A stretch of DNA of 64,000 bases from an uncultured Eubacterium sp. (GCA_905233545.1 CAJOEV010000001.1:1-64000); one strand, 5' to 3'; numbered from the stretch's first letter, positions 22,449-32,185 are shown. Notes: generated from the letters alone by a model not told the origin. Made by a program: numbers and translations.

Positions 22449-24249
22449 ATGTGCGGAATAGCAGGAATACTCAGTGACAGTATTGATTTAAGAGATGAGC
22501 GCGAAAGTATATGGAAAATAAGCAATTCATTGAAGATGAGAGGTCCCGATGCAAGAGGGGAGTATGTTTCAAAATCAGCTGTGCTGATTCACAGAAGGCT
22601 TGCGGTTGTTGATGTTGAGCGCGGAGCTCAGCCCATGAGCTTCGGTGCGTATACAATTGTTTATAACGGCGAGCTTTATAACACGGCTGAGGTAAGGCAC
22701 GAGCTTGAAAGTTTAGGTTATCAGTTTGAAACTGATTGCGATACAGAGGTTGTTTTGAAAGCTTTTCATATGTGGCATGAGAGGAGCGCCGAAAAGTTCA
22801 ACGGTATCTTTGCCTATGCGGTATATAATAATGAAGAAAAATCGCTCTTTTTGTGCAGGGACAGAATCGGCGTAAAGCCCCTTTATTATTCATATGTCGG
22901 CGGTACATTTGCATTTGCTTCCCGAATGGAAAGCTTGCTTTATGTTAAGGGTGTTAAGCCTGTTTGCAGCAGGGAGGGGCTGAACGAGATATTCATGCTC
23001 GGTCCTGCGAAAACAATCGGAAAAACGGTTTTCAGGGATATTAAGGAGCTTCCCCCTGCGTCGTATATGTATTTCAGGGGCGGGGATATAAGTATTCGCG
23101 AATACTGGAAACTGATTGCTCAGCCCCCAGGAGAAAACGCATTTTCTTGTTACCGACGCAATACGCCGTCAGCTTGTATCCGATGTTCCGCTTTGCACTT
23201 TCTTAAGCGGCGGGCTCGATTCTTCGATTATTTCAAAGGTTACTTCAGATTATTACAGGGATGAGGGCAGAACACTGCACACCTATTCGGTTGACTATGC
23301 CGACAACGACAGATATTTTGAAGCAAGCCGTTTTCAGCCTAACAAGGATTCCGATTATATAAATCTTATTTCTGATTATATCGGAAGCGAGCATCATAAC
23401 ATAGTTTTGAACAATGTGTCCGTTGCGGATGCGCTAATTGATGCGGCGATTGCGCGCAGCTGCCCCGGTTTTACCGATGTTGATTCATCGCTTCTGCTTT
23501 TCTGCAGGGAAGTTCAGCGAAGCAACACCGTTGCGCTTTCGGGTGAGTGCGCGGACGAAATTTTCGGCGGATATCCCTGGTATCACAGAAGTGAAATACT
23601 CTTTGAAGAAACATTCCCCTGGTCGCGCTCAACGGCTGTAAGAAGAAGCATTCTCAAAGACGGATTTCTTCCCGAGGGCGAGGAATACGCTCATTCGGCG
23701 TATCTGAACACAGTTGCAAGAGCCGATAAGCTCAGCACCGATTCAGCGCTTGAAGCAAGAATGCGCGAGATGTTTGTTCTCAACCTTGATTGGTTTATGC
23801 AGACGCTGCTTGTCAGAAAAGATGTTATGAGCATGGAATCCTCGCTTGAGGTACGCGTTCCGTTTTGCGATTGGAGAATTGTTGAATATGCATACAATAT
23901 GCCGTGGAGTATAAAATCATTCGGGGGAAGGGAAAAGGGGATTCTCCGAAAGGCGTTTGAAAACGAGCTTCCCGAGATTATTACCTGGCGCAAGAAAAGC
24001 CCCTATCCGAAAACCTTCAACCCGATTTATCTCAGCGAGGTTTGCAAAATGGCTGATTTTGTTATCAGCGATAAATCCTGTCCGCTTTATGAGATGCTGA
24101 ACACGGACGCTATTAAAGAATTAATGAAAAATCCCGAATCGATGAAAGAGCCGTGGTACGGTCAGCTTATGCGCACGCCCCAGGTTCTGGCTTACATTGT
24201 TCAGATTTATGTATGGATAAGAAAGTATAATATTGAGTTTGAATATTAA
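22449..24249 (+). pseudogene. asnB: asparagine synthetase (glutamine-hydrolysing), frameshifted
   Basis: The first frame (22449-23264) gives MCGIAGIL with the catalytic Cys2, and covers the glutaminase domain up to REYWKL. The second frame carries the synthetase half: FLVTDAIRRQLVSDVPLCTF, then the PP-loop LSGGLDSS, to about 24249. The frame changes near 23114-23135, around a run of five C (CAGCCCCCAGGAG). Joined, the product would be about 600 aa, the normal size. Either a true inactivating frameshift, an assembly or sequencing error in the C run, or an expressed split. The ATG at 22449, not the adjacent 22446, exposes Cys2. The gene diverges from the tRNA pair. Confidence 0.8.
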
Positions 24250-24365
24250 ATGTGGTATAATTGGCTAAATCGAATTATTTGCCTCGGGGCAGTATATTTA
24301 TACAGCTCCCTCGCCAAGATAATCCGATTTATCTCAATTCTACAACATTTATTAAGGGTGTAATA

Positions 24366-25127
24366 ATGAAAACTCAGGAATATATCAAAGCGATTGAAAT
24401 GCGCCATTCAAGAAGGGCGTATCAGAACAGACATCTTGATGAGGCAACAAAAAGCGTTATTAAGGAAATGGTCGAAGCGGTAAACGAGTCCACCGATTTG
24501 GATTTGATTTTCATTGACGACGCAACTCCTGCATTCAGGATTTTTCAGGGTAAGTTTTCAATGATTGCCGTTTGCGGACCCGATTCCCAGAAATCAATGG
24601 AGGATGCGGGATATTACGGCGAGAGCATTGTTTTGCAGTGCGTTTATCACGGACTTGCAACCTGCTGGGTTTCAGGCAGCTACAACGAAAACAAGGCTTA
24701 TGAGATGACAAATCTTCCGCGAAACAAGCGCCTTTACTGCGTTATTACAATAGGCTATCCCAGGGAGCGCAAAAACACTCTTGAAAAAACTATGTATAAG
24801 GCAACTCACAAGCGCAGCAAAACCTATCAGGATATGTTTGAAAGCTGTGACGAAAAGCTAAGCGAGGAATATTCATACGCAATGAAGCTCGTTGAAATGG
24901 CTCCCTCGGCAGTGAACAGACGTCCTGTTAAATTCAGATATGAAAACGGAATTCTCAGCGCCCATGTTGAAGAGCCCTATTCCGACCAGAGCATTGATTT
25001 CGGAATTGCAAAGCTCCATTTTGTTCTCGGCTGCAAAGCGAAGGGAATAAACGGTCACTGGACGGAGAACAACACCTTTGAAGAGATAAAAACCCAGAAG
25101 ATAAAATTTGAAAGAGAAGAACAATGA
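24366..25127 (+). CDS. nitroreductase-family flavoprotein
   Basis: 253 aa. MRHSRRAYQNRHLDEAT is the FMN-binding start of the family. GYYGESIVLQCVYHGLATCWVSG (about residues 81-103) and CVITIGYPRERK follow in order. A second half after YKATHKRSKTY repeats a nitroreductase-like piece (LVEMAPSAVNRRPVKF, DFGIAKLHFVLGCK). This two-part layout is typical of the Clostridial putative TM-nitroreductase group. Likely reduces a nitro or quinone compound with NAD(P)H; substrate unknown. ATG after AAGGGTGTAATA; it overlaps the GDPD gene by 4 bp. Confidence 0.8.
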   Translation: MKTQEYIKAIEMRHSRRAYQNRHLDEATKSVIKEMVEAVNESTDLDLIFIDDATPAFRIFQGKFSMIAVCGPDSQKSMEDAGYYGESIVLQCVYHGLATCWVSGSYNENKAYEMTNLPRNKRLYCVITIGYPRERKNTLEKTMYKATHKRSKTYQDMFESCDEKLSEEYSYAMKLVEMAPSAVNRRPVKFRYENGILSAHVEEPYSDQSIDFGIAKLHFVLGCKAKGINGHWTENNTFEEIKTQKIKFEREEQ

Positions 25128-25993
25128 ACAGGAAAACAGTAATCAAAACAGTAATAGCCGTGTGCACGGTGCTGAGTGCCGCTGCAATCGGAGTGGGAAT
25201 AGGATACGGACTTAAAAGTTATAATAAATACTATAAACTTGTTGATTATAAGACTGCAAAAGTGTCTGAATATATGAAGGATGACACAAAGCTGATTGCT
25301 CACAGGGGCTTCAGAGCAGTTGCGCCCGAAAATTCGCTTCCTGCATTTGAAGAAGCTGGAAAAGCAGAATTCTGGGGTGCTGAATGCGACGTTTACAGAA
25401 CGGCGGACGGCGTTTGGGTAATTCACCATGACCCGAATATTCTCCGTATGACAAACGGAAACAGGAATATTGAAAAATCGGATTACAGCGAGCTGCTGAA
25501 ATATGATTTCAATAACGGACATAATATCGAAAAATACCCCAACCTTAAAATATGCAAGGTGGAGGATTATCTCGCTGTCTGCGAAAAATACTCAATGAAA
25601 GCGGTTATTGAACTGAAGGGCAAAAACAATCTTGAGTATTTTGACGAGCTGATAAAGCTTATCGACAGCACAAGCGTTGAGCCTGTGTTTATTTCCTTCA
25701 ATGCCGACAGTCTCAGAAAAATTAAAGAGCTTAAGCCCGAAGCAAAGCTCTTTCTGGTTGTTGACGATATAAGGGATGAGCATATTCAGACTGCGCTTGA
25801 AATCGGCAATTGCGGAATTGATTTCGACGTTGACCTTGATAAAAACTACAAAAACGATTGCGAAATGATTAAAAAATGCGTTACAGCAGGACTTGATTTA
25901 GGCGTTTGGGCTTGCGATTATCCCGAAAAAATGAAGCGCGTTGTTGATTTGGGCGTTAACTTCATAACAACCGATTGCCTGACGGCATATTAA
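25124..25993 (+). CDS. membrane-anchored glycerophosphodiester phosphodiesterase
   Basis: 289 aa. One N-terminal transmembrane helix (about 5-29) is followed by a GDPD barrel: LIAHRGF, APENSLPAF, GAECDVY and WVIHHDP supply the catalytic histidines and metal-binding Glu/Asp. VIELKGKN is a further barrel strand with Glu and Lys. It hydrolyses glycerophosphodiesters to glycerol-3-phosphate and an alcohol, probably outside the membrane. It overlaps the nitroreductase gene (ATGA), so the two are cotranscribed. Confidence 0.88.
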   Translation: MNRKTVIKTVIAVCTVLSAAAIGVGIGYGLKSYNKYYKLVDYKTAKVSEYMKDDTKLIAHRGFRAVAPENSLPAFEEAGKAEFWGAECDVYRTADGVWVIHHDPNILRMTNGNRNIEKSDYSELLKYDFNNGHNIEKYPNLKICKVEDYLAVCEKYSMKAVIELKGKNNLEYFDELIKLIDSTSVEPVFISFNADSLRKIKELKPEAKLFLVVDDIRDEHIQTALEIGNCGIDFDVDLDKNYKNDCEMIKKCVTAGLDLGVWACDYPEKMKRVVDLGVNFITTDCLTAY

Positions 25994-26046
25994 AAGTTTC
26001 GAGTTTCGAGCCCCGAGTTCCGAGTTTTCGGGGCGCAAAACTGACG
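25994..26046 (+). repeat. heptad repeat array plus GC hairpin
   Basis: Imperfect 7-bp units of the form CGAGTTy run from the GDPD stop, ending TTTTCGGGGCGCAAAAC and a short GCGC tail. The same architecture recurs near 28597, 44660, 56277, 56393 and 61630. Confidence 0.55.
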
Positions 26047-26050
26047 CGCC

Positions 26051-26094
26051 AATAAAAAAGCCACAAGGATTTTCCTTGTGGCTTTGTTTTTTAT
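26051..26094. terminator. bidirectional terminator
   Basis: The stem AAAGCCACAAGGA/TCCTTGTGGCTTT with flanking A and T runs separates the convergent GDPD and CobW genes. Confidence 0.85.
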
Positions 26095-26131
26095 TGCCTG
26101 AGCGAAGTGAGTAACCGAGAACGCGCAACGA

Positions 26132-27397
26132 TTATTCAGCGATGCATTCATCAAGTGCTTTGATGATTGCTTCTTTATCCATCTTTCTGCCGATGAAAAC
26201 GATTTTGTTCACTCTGTCACCGTATACGGGGTGCCATGCAGCAGCTATGTCGGGATTCATATCAAGAATCTGCTTCTTGTCCTTCTCGGGGAAGGCGGCA
26301 ATCCAGAGTCCGTCGTCCATTGCAGTTTTCTGCTTTCCGCTCTGCTCAAAGATATAGGCGGTGTCGGGGTCCTCTTTAATCCAGAAAAGTCCCTTTGCTC
26401 TGATTACTTCTTTCGGCCACTTAGCGAAAACAAAGTTTTCAAACTTGGTTTTGCTGAAGGGCTTAACATTCTGATAAACAAATGTTGCAATTCCGTATTC
26501 CTCAGCTTCACCCTCCTCATGATGATGGTGGTGATGGTGATGATGACCGTGGTGTTCGTGCTCATCATGGTCGTGATGGTGTTCGTGATGCTCGTGTTCC
26601 TCATCATGATGGTGTTCATGTTCTTCATGCTCGTCGTGATGAGTTTCGGAGTTTTCGCCCTCCTGCTCCATAGCCTGAATCCAGCCTGCGCTTTCAAGAA
26701 TTTTTTCGTAATCGAATCTGCCTGTTGAAAGAATGTCTGCAACATCAACATTACCAAAGGTTGTTTCAATGATTTTTGCCTTGGGCTGAAGCGCTTTGAT
26801 AACGTCAAGCACATCGGCTTTTTCTTTTTCGTTTACCTCGTCAATCTTATTGAGAATAATTGTTGTGCAATATTCAATCTGCTGGATGAGAAGGTTTTCG
26901 ATATCCTCTTCGTCAAGATTTTCTTTGAGAAGGTCAGCGCCCGAGCCGAATTCGTCAGCCATACGCTTTGCGTCAACAACGGTTGTTATGTTGTCGAGAT
27001 ATGCAACACCGGGAAGCTTAACATTTTTGTCGGTTCCGTCGAGCATACAGATTGAGCCCGCAATCGGACCGGGTTCACAGATACCCGAAGCTTCAATGAG
27101 AATATAGTCAAATTTCTTTGATTTTGCAAGGTCGATAATCTGATTCATAAGGTCAACCTTGAGCGTGCAGCAGATACAGCCGTTTGAAAGGGGAACGAGG
27201 TCACCGTCAGCCTGGGTAACATTTCCTCCCTTTGCAATCAGAGAAGCGTCGATATTAACCTCGCCGATATCATTGACGATAACAGCAACCTTGTATCCTT
27301 CCTGATTTGCAAGAACGTGGTTCAAAACAGTTGTTTTTCCTGCTCCGAGATAACCCGTTATTAAAGAAACGGGAATTAATTTCTTTTTGTTAAGCAT
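26132..27397 (-). CDS. CobW/G3E GTPase, His-rich metallochaperone
   Basis: 421 aa. Walker A GYLGAGKTT (15-23), CxCC metal motif GCICC (73-77) and an NKID GTP-specificity motif (about 160) define the COG0523 family. Residues about 252-294 are a His/Asp/Glu run with more than twenty histidines, then a CobW C-terminal domain. Known members deliver zinc or other metals to client enzymes; the His run is a metal buffer. It follows rsuA by 14 bp, an unlikely functional partner, so the operon link may just be for expression. No Zur box recognised. Confidence 0.88.
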   Translation of the reverse strand: MLNKKKLIPVSLITGYLGAGKTTVLNHVLANQEGYKVAVIVNDIGEVNIDASLIAKGGNVTQADGDLVPLSNGCICCTLKVDLMNQIIDLAKSKKFDYILIEASGICEPGPIAGSICMLDGTDKNVKLPGVAYLDNITTVVDAKRMADEFGSGADLLKENLDEEDIENLLIQQIEYCTTIILNKIDEVNEKEKADVLDVIKALQPKAKIIETTFGNVDVADILSTGRFDYEKILESAGWIQAMEQEGENSETHHDEHEEHEHHHDEEHEHHEHHHDHDEHEHHGHHHHHHHHHEEGEAEEYGIATFVYQNVKPFSKTKFENFVFAKWPKEVIRAKGLFWIKEDPDTAYIFEQSGKQKTAMDDGLWIAAFPEKDKKQILDMNPDIAAAWHPVYGDRVNKIVFIGRKMDKEAIIKALDECIAE

Positions 27398-27411
27398 AGC
27401 TTGTCCTCCTG

Positions 27412-28116
27412 TTATACTTCTTTTATTAGTTTTAACTCATCCTGAGTGATATATCGGCTTTCGCCCTCTTTCAGATTTTTATCAAGGGGCAAATTGCCGA
27501 TTTTTATTCTTTTAAGCTCCAAAACCTCAAGTCCGTGCTTTTTAAACATTCTTTTTATCTGGTGATAAATGCCCTGTCTGATAACAATTTTTGCAAGCGT
27601 TTTTTCTTCGTTTTCAGTGCTCAGCTTTGCAGGCATAAGCTTTTCTTTGCCGAGCTCCATTCCGCTTTCAAAGTCTTTGATAACACTGCATTCAACAGGC
27701 TTGTCCAGAAGTGCAAGATAGGTTTTTTCAACATGCTTTTTCGGGCACAGAATACTGTGGGCAAATTCGCCGTCATTGGTTATCAGAACAAAACCCGTTG
27801 TGTCTTTATCAAGTCTGCCTGCGGGGAAGAGGTTTTTAATCTTCATATCGTCGGGCAGAAGCTCGACAACCGTTTTTTCATCCCTGTCCTCGCTTGCACA
27901 GACAAATCCCTTTGGCTTATTCATCATAATATAGACGAATTTATCCGCGCTGAGTTTTTTGCCCGAAACGGTTATTTCATCAGCTTCACTGCATTTGAAA
28001 TCAGGGGAGAAAATGGCGTTTGAATTAACAAAAACCTCGCCTTTTTTTATGAGCAGTTTTGCTTCGGAGCGTGTTGTATTCAGTTTATCGGCTATAAGTT
28101 TATCAAGTCGTGTCAT
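27412..28116 (-). CDS. rsuA: 16S rRNA pseudouridine synthase, RsuA family
   Basis: 234 aa. An N-terminal S4 domain (RLDKLIADKL ... KKGEVFVN) is followed by the catalytic GRLDKDTTGFVLITNDG, whose Asp attacks uridine, and by HVEKTYLA and IRQGIYHQIKRMF. Family members make the pseudouridine at 16S position 516. The start overlaps the end of the DUF4830 gene by 14 bp, so the two are cotranscribed. Confidence 0.88.
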   Translation of the reverse strand: MTRLDKLIADKLNTTRSEAKLLIKKGEVFVNSNAIFSPDFKCSEADEITVSGKKLSADKFVYIMMNKPKGFVCASEDRDEKTVVELLPDDMKIKNLFPAGRLDKDTTGFVLITNDGEFAHSILCPKKHVEKTYLALLDKPVECSVIKDFESGMELGKEKLMPAKLSTENEEKTLAKIVIRQGIYHQIKRMFKKHGLEVLELKRIKIGNLPLDKNLKEGESRYITQDELKLIKEV

Positions 28117-28573
28117 TTTTTTCGAGTGCTTTCAAAAAGCCGTGCTCAGCCGAAGGGTCGCATAAATCGGCGCCGATTAATACTCCGTCGGCAACGATTA
28201 AATCTGCAATAATATCATTCGACGAGCCATAGTTTGTTATGCTGTATGTATACATTGTTGCAGTTTTGCCCCTGTGGTCTTCAAGATTAAACCCCTGTTT
28301 CTTTAAAACGGAATTATAGTTGTTATATACATCGTTGAAAACCTCGGGAATGGTTATTTCCTTTTCGCTCTCAGTGCTGAATTCCCAGCCGAGCGAGGTT
28401 AAATATTCAGCCCTCTGTTCCTTTGTTGCACAGCTTATCGGCTCGGCAGAGGTCTGCTCTGCTTTCGAGGAGTGATTTGAAACAAAGGTCAGAAGAATAA
28501 CGATTATTCCCGTTATTGCAAGGATTGTGCCGAAAATTGTTTTGGGCTTTGCTTTGAATGTAAGAACGCGCAT
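28103..28573 (-). CDS. DUF4830-like membrane-anchored protein
   Basis: 156 aa. One transmembrane helix (about 13-33), a short polar linker, then a small domain with REYLTSLGWE-like wording (RAEYLTSLGWEF), IPEVFNDVYNNYN, LKKQGF and a C-terminal Asp-rich end. This pattern is DUF4830, of unknown role, common in Clostridia and predicted extracellular. First gene of the DUF4830-rsuA-cobW operon. Confidence 0.65.
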   Translation of the reverse strand: MRVLTFKAKPKTIFGTILAITGIIVILLTFVSNHSSKAEQTSAEPISCATKEQRAEYLTSLGWEFSTESEKEITIPEVFNDVYNNYNSVLKKQGFNLEDHRGKTATMYTYSITNYGSSNDIIADLIVADGVLIGADLCDPSAEHGFLKALEKNDTT

Positions 28574-28591
28574 ATATAATCACCAATTTAT

Positions 28592-28640
28592 TAGTTTCGA
28601 GTGCCGAGTTGCGAGTTCCGAGTTGTCGGGACCTGCGGTC
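28592..28640 (+). repeat. heptad repeat array
   Basis: Units resembling CGAGTTs (gagtgc-cgagttg-cgagttc-cgagttg) end in TCGGGACC and a GGTC hairpin-like piece. It lies between the PBP gene end and the DUF4830 gene start. Same family as 25994-26046. Confidence 0.5.
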
Positions 28641-28703
28641 GGCATTTTATTTATCACAGGGGATTAATGCCCCTAAAGATTATATATGCAGTTTGGTTCT
28701 TAT

Positions 28704-30086
28704 TTAGTCCACAAGCTTCTGCAATATTCTGTTTGCAATCGGTCCTGCGGTTTTGCTTCCCGAATTTCCGTTTTCAACAACAACAACGAATGCATACGGA
28801 TTGTCATCATCATCCATAAAGCCCGTAAACCATGCAATATTATGGTCTTCGTTGCTGTCTATCTGAGCGGTTCCGCTCTTGGCGCAGAGATTCAGTCCCT
28901 CATAGTTGTAGTCACCGTACTGCTCCTCAACATTATATCTCATCATACTCTTAATCTGAGAGGCGGTTTCATTGCTCATCAGAGTGATTTTGTTGGTCGG
29001 AAGGGTTATGTTGAGCGCTTTACCTGCCTGGTTAGCGAAATCGTCAACAATATTGAATGAAACAGCTTCTCCGTCATTTGCAATTGCGCTGACAATCCGA
29101 AGCATTGTTATCGGAGCAATTCTTGTTTCTCCCTGACCGATACCCGTCCAGCCGAGAAGGTCGGACGCGGAGTTTTCGAGTTCAAATTTACCGGGGAAGG
29201 CTTCAATTTCACCGCTGATTTTTATTTTCGAGCCGATTCCAAGCTCTTTTGCGGTTTCGTTGAGCTTATCCTCTCCGAGTTCTATTGCAATCTGGGCAAA
29301 AGTGGAGTTACAGCTCTTTGCGAGAGCATTTTTGAAATTGATTGAACCGCCGTGGTTTGCATTACACTTGATTTCAACACCCTTTTCGGGCTGATATGCA
29401 CCGTGGCATTCCCATGTTCTTTCATATATGTCAGGAATATTTTCAATAGCGCAGATAGCGGTTACAAGCTTAAATGTTGAGCCCGGAACATAATGCGCTG
29501 AAAGAAGGCGGTTGATATATACGCCCTCGTAGTATTCGCTTGTATCGAGATTATCGGGAACATGGTTAACATCGTACGACGGGGAGGATACGGAACATAC
29601 GATATCACCTGTTTTATAGTTAACTATTCCGATTGTTCCTTTTCTTCCGTCGAGCGCTTCATATGCGGCATTGCATATTTCGCTGTCAATAGTCAGTTTC
29701 ATATCGTTTCCTCTGCCGTAGCGCTCAATGTTATAAACGCCGAACAGAAGATTATATCCCGTTAGTTTTGAGTCAAACGCTGCCTGAACACCGGTTGAAA
29801 TAAAGTTTTTCGGGTCGCCGACAACATGGAGTGTTGATTTTCTTGTTGTCTGGCTTTCGGAATACTTTCTTTCTCCGTCAACCGTCTGTGCGAGAACCTC
29901 ACCCTTGGAGTCGGTTATTGTTCCTGCACCGATGAGCTCGCCGTTTGAATAGAGATGGCGGTTATAGCGCTTCATAGCCCAGTCGTCGCCGTTTTTAACA
30001 AAAGAAACAGTAAGAAAAACTATTCCCACAATGAAAAGTGCGGATAAAATCCAGAGGAAAATTCCTCTTCTTGTAATCATTTTCAT
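28704..30086 (-). CDS. class B penicillin-binding protein (transpeptidase)
   Basis: 460 aa, one N-terminal anchor helix. The active-site motifs are in order: STFK (about 203), SCN (about 257) and KSGT (about 402). The N-terminal part is short, as in PbpA/PBP2-type partners of SEDS proteins. It cross-links peptidoglycan in elongation or division. It overlaps the FtsW/RodA gene by 4 bp, matching the known SEDS-PBP pairing. Last gene of an FHA-SEDS-PBP operon. Confidence 0.9.
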   Translation of the reverse strand: MKMITRRGIFLWILSALFIVGIVFLTVSFVKNGDDWAMKRYNRHLYSNGELIGAGTITDSKGEVLAQTVDGERKYSESQTTRKSTLHVVGDPKNFISTGVQAAFDSKLTGYNLLFGVYNIERYGRGNDMKLTIDSEICNAAYEALDGRKGTIGIVNYKTGDIVCSVSSPSYDVNHVPDNLDTSEYYEGVYINRLLSAHYVPGSTFKLVTAICAIENIPDIYERTWECHGAYQPEKGVEIKCNANHGGSINFKNALAKSCNSTFAQIAIELGEDKLNETAKELGIGSKIKISGEIEAFPGKFELENSASDLLGWTGIGQGETRIAPITMLRIVSAIANDGEAVSFNIVDDFANQAGKALNITLPTNKITLMSNETASQIKSMMRYNVEEQYGDYNYEGLNLCAKSGTAQIDSNEDHNIAWFTGFMDDDDNPYAFVVVVENGNSGSKTAGPIANRILQKLVD

Positions 30087-31339
30087 TTCTTCTTTGCACC
30101 TCCCAGATAATTATAGGTGCGCACATCGGCTGCCTTGATAAATGCAAGAACAGCCCAGCAGCTTATCATCGAGGTTCCTCCTAGGCTGACAAATGGAATT
30201 GTAACACCCGTTAAAGGAAGAATATCGGTTATGCCGAAAATATTCAATGCACACTGGAAGAGGAGCATTCCCGCACCTGCAACCGCAGCGATTGAATAGA
30301 AGGTTGAGCGCGATGCAATTGAATTAACAAGCGCGCTTATTGCAATGCATACGAAAGAGAGAACGAGCATAATTCCGAAAATGAATCCCCATTCCTCACA
30401 GATTACGCCGAAAATACTGTCGGACACAGGCGCATAAACATAGCGGACATAGCCGTTGCCTATGCCTACTCCGAAAAGTCCGCCGCTTGCAATTCCGACA
30501 AGAACTCTTGTCTGCTGAAGTCCCTGGTCATAGGGGAATTCCCAGACATGGCGGTAAACGGCAAATCTTCGCATAACATATGATTTATATTTTAAAACGA
30601 TGGCTCCGCCCATAACTGCGGCAGCCACAGCAAGAATTATTGTTTTGATATCACCCGAGTTCATAAATGCAATTATGAGGAAGGTGATGAAGAAAATAAG
30701 CGCGGTTCCGAAGTCTTTAATAATTATCAGTGAGCCAACGCAGGCAAGTGAAAATCCGATGAATGCAAAAATATTCTTTGATGTCTGGATTTTTTCAAGC
30801 GTTGCCGCACCGACAAAGATAAATGCAATCTTAACAAGCTCGGAGGGCTGGAATGTAATACCGCCGATGGTTATCCAGTTTCTTGCGCCGTTTGTTGCCC
30901 TTGCAATAACTATGTTAACAAGGAGCAGAAGTATTGCAGCAGCTGCAGCGGGCAGACGCAGTTTCATGCATAAATCAACATTTCCCAGAAGAAATACCAT
31001 AATGATGAATACAATCAAACCTGCAAGCACCATAAAATATTGCTTATATGCCGAATCGGGAAAAACGCTTCCGATTGTAACAAGCCCGACTCCGCTCAGG
31101 AAAAATGCAATAAGTTCAAGCTCAAAGTTTCTTCTGTGAAAAATTGTATAGAAAACAATAACATAAACCCATTCGGTTGCAACAAGGCAGAGAAGTGAAA
31201 TAATTGCTTTGTTTTCAAACTCTTCTCCGCAGGAGGCGGATATAAATCCCGTAATAATCTGAAATGCCGATAAAACAATGAGCAAAAGGAAATTGTTTAC
31301 GGGTTTTATTTTGGGTGATTTTCTGTTTTTAGAACTCAT
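30083..31339 (-). CDS. FtsW/RodA/SpoVE-family glycosyltransferase
   Basis: 418 aa with about ten hydrophobic segments. NGARNWITIGGITFQPSE is the SEDS signature, and IKDFGTALIFFITF follows. Near the C-terminus GVTIPFVSLGGTSM is another hallmark. It polymerises lipid II glycan strands with the adjacent PBP. Which SEDS subtype (elongation, division or sporulation) cannot be told from the sequence. It lies 18 bp after the FHA gene. Confidence 0.9.
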   Translation of the reverse strand: MSSKNRKSPKIKPVNNFLLLIVLSAFQIITGFISASCGEEFENKAIISLLCLVATEWVYVIVFYTIFHRRNFELELIAFFLSGVGLVTIGSVFPDSAYKQYFMVLAGLIVFIIMVFLLGNVDLCMKLRLPAAAAAILLLLVNIVIARATNGARNWITIGGITFQPSELVKIAFIFVGAATLEKIQTSKNIFAFIGFSLACVGSLIIIKDFGTALIFFITFLIIAFMNSGDIKTIILAVAAAVMGGAIVLKYKSYVMRRFAVYRHVWEFPYDQGLQQTRVLVGIASGGLFGVGIGNGYVRYVYAPVSDSIFGVICEEWGFIFGIMLVLSFVCIAISALVNSIASRSTFYSIAAVAGAGMLLFQCALNIFGITDILPLTGVTIPFVSLGGTSMISCWAVLAFIKAADVRTYNYLGGAKKK

Positions 31340-31357
31340 AATAATCTCCTTTCTTCA

Positions 31358-32104
31358 TTATTTATCGTAGAAGATGAACACTTTGTCGCCAAAGGTCAGC
31401 ATATCTTCATCAAATATCAGCTGGGGCTGATTAATATATCTTCCGTTGAGCTTGGTACCGTTGTGGGAATCAAGGTCGCTTAAAGCCCAGCCCTTACTTG
31501 TTTTATGTATTCTTGCGTGGTGCGAGCTTACGGTTTCGGAATTAAGAACAATATCGCAGTCAGCTCCGCGGCCAACAAGAATATCCTGCTTTTTGATATA
31601 AACAGGGCGCTTGGTTGAAATATCAACAAGAACGCCGTATGCAACATTCGGAGCGCCTGCATTCTGTTTAGCCTGCTGTCTTATCTGGCGTTTGCTCTTT
31701 GGTGAGAGCGCTTCGTCGCATTCAAATTTTAAATCAATGGAGCCGATTGTTATTATGTCGCCGTTTTCGATTATTCTTCGGTTTTCAATCTGTTCTCCGT
31801 TAACAAGAACGCCCACTGTTCTTGCCGAGGTGTCAAAAACAACCCAATCCTTGCGTCTCTTTGCAACAACCGCATGAAAACGGCTGATTGACGGAAGCGG
31901 AAGAACAATATCGTTTGATTTAACCTTTCCTATTGAGGTTTCCCAGTGATTGATTTCGAATATTGAGCCGTCGTTCTGGTCAACAAGCCTTGCGAGAACA
32001 TGGATTCTCGGTCTGTTTCTGAAAAGAGAAACAATGCAGGTCAGCAAAATGAATGCTGCCGCAACAGGGGCTATATATCTCATTATTGAAACAACATATT
32101 CCAT
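31358..32104 (-). CDS. membrane-anchored protein with two FHA domains
   Basis: 248 aa. One N-terminal membrane helix (about 10-27). The first FHA-like domain spans about 34-135 (SIGKVKSNDIVL, ISRFHAVV, VLVNGEQI) and the second about 155-245 (ILVGRGADCDIVL, VSSHHARIH, HNGTKLNGRYI). FHA domains bind phosphothreonine, so it may tie the SEDS-PBP pair to Ser/Thr kinase signalling, as with FhaA-type proteins of actinobacteria. The first domain has degenerate spacing; the second is near canonical. First gene of the operon. Confidence 0.85.
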   Translation of the reverse strand: MEYVVSIMRYIAPVAAAFILLTCIVSLFRNRPRIHVLARLVDQNDGSIFEINHWETSIGKVKSNDIVLPLPSISRFHAVVAKRRKDWVVFDTSARTVGVLVNGEQIENRRIIENGDIITIGSIDLKFECDEALSPKSKRQIRQQAKQNAGAPNVAYGVLVDISTKRPVYIKKQDILVGRGADCDIVLNSETVSSHHARIHKTSKGWALSDLDSHNGTKLNGRYINQPQLIFDEDMLTFGDKVFIFYDK

Positions 32105-32185
32105 ATGAATGCTCCTTTTATAACATTTCTTTTATTTCTAAAACACTATAATAATATATCTCAAAAAATTAAAAAGTCAAGAGTA

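Noticed and set aside
23105-23140. Programmed frameshift in asnB
   Set aside because: No slippery heptamer with a following pseudoknot is evident, and AsnB is not known to use frameshifting. A C-run indel explains it better.
26404-26814. Frames opposite the His-rich part of CobW (rich in Met, Thr or Val)
   Set aside because: They mirror the CAY codon run of the real gene; no start signals and no independent support.
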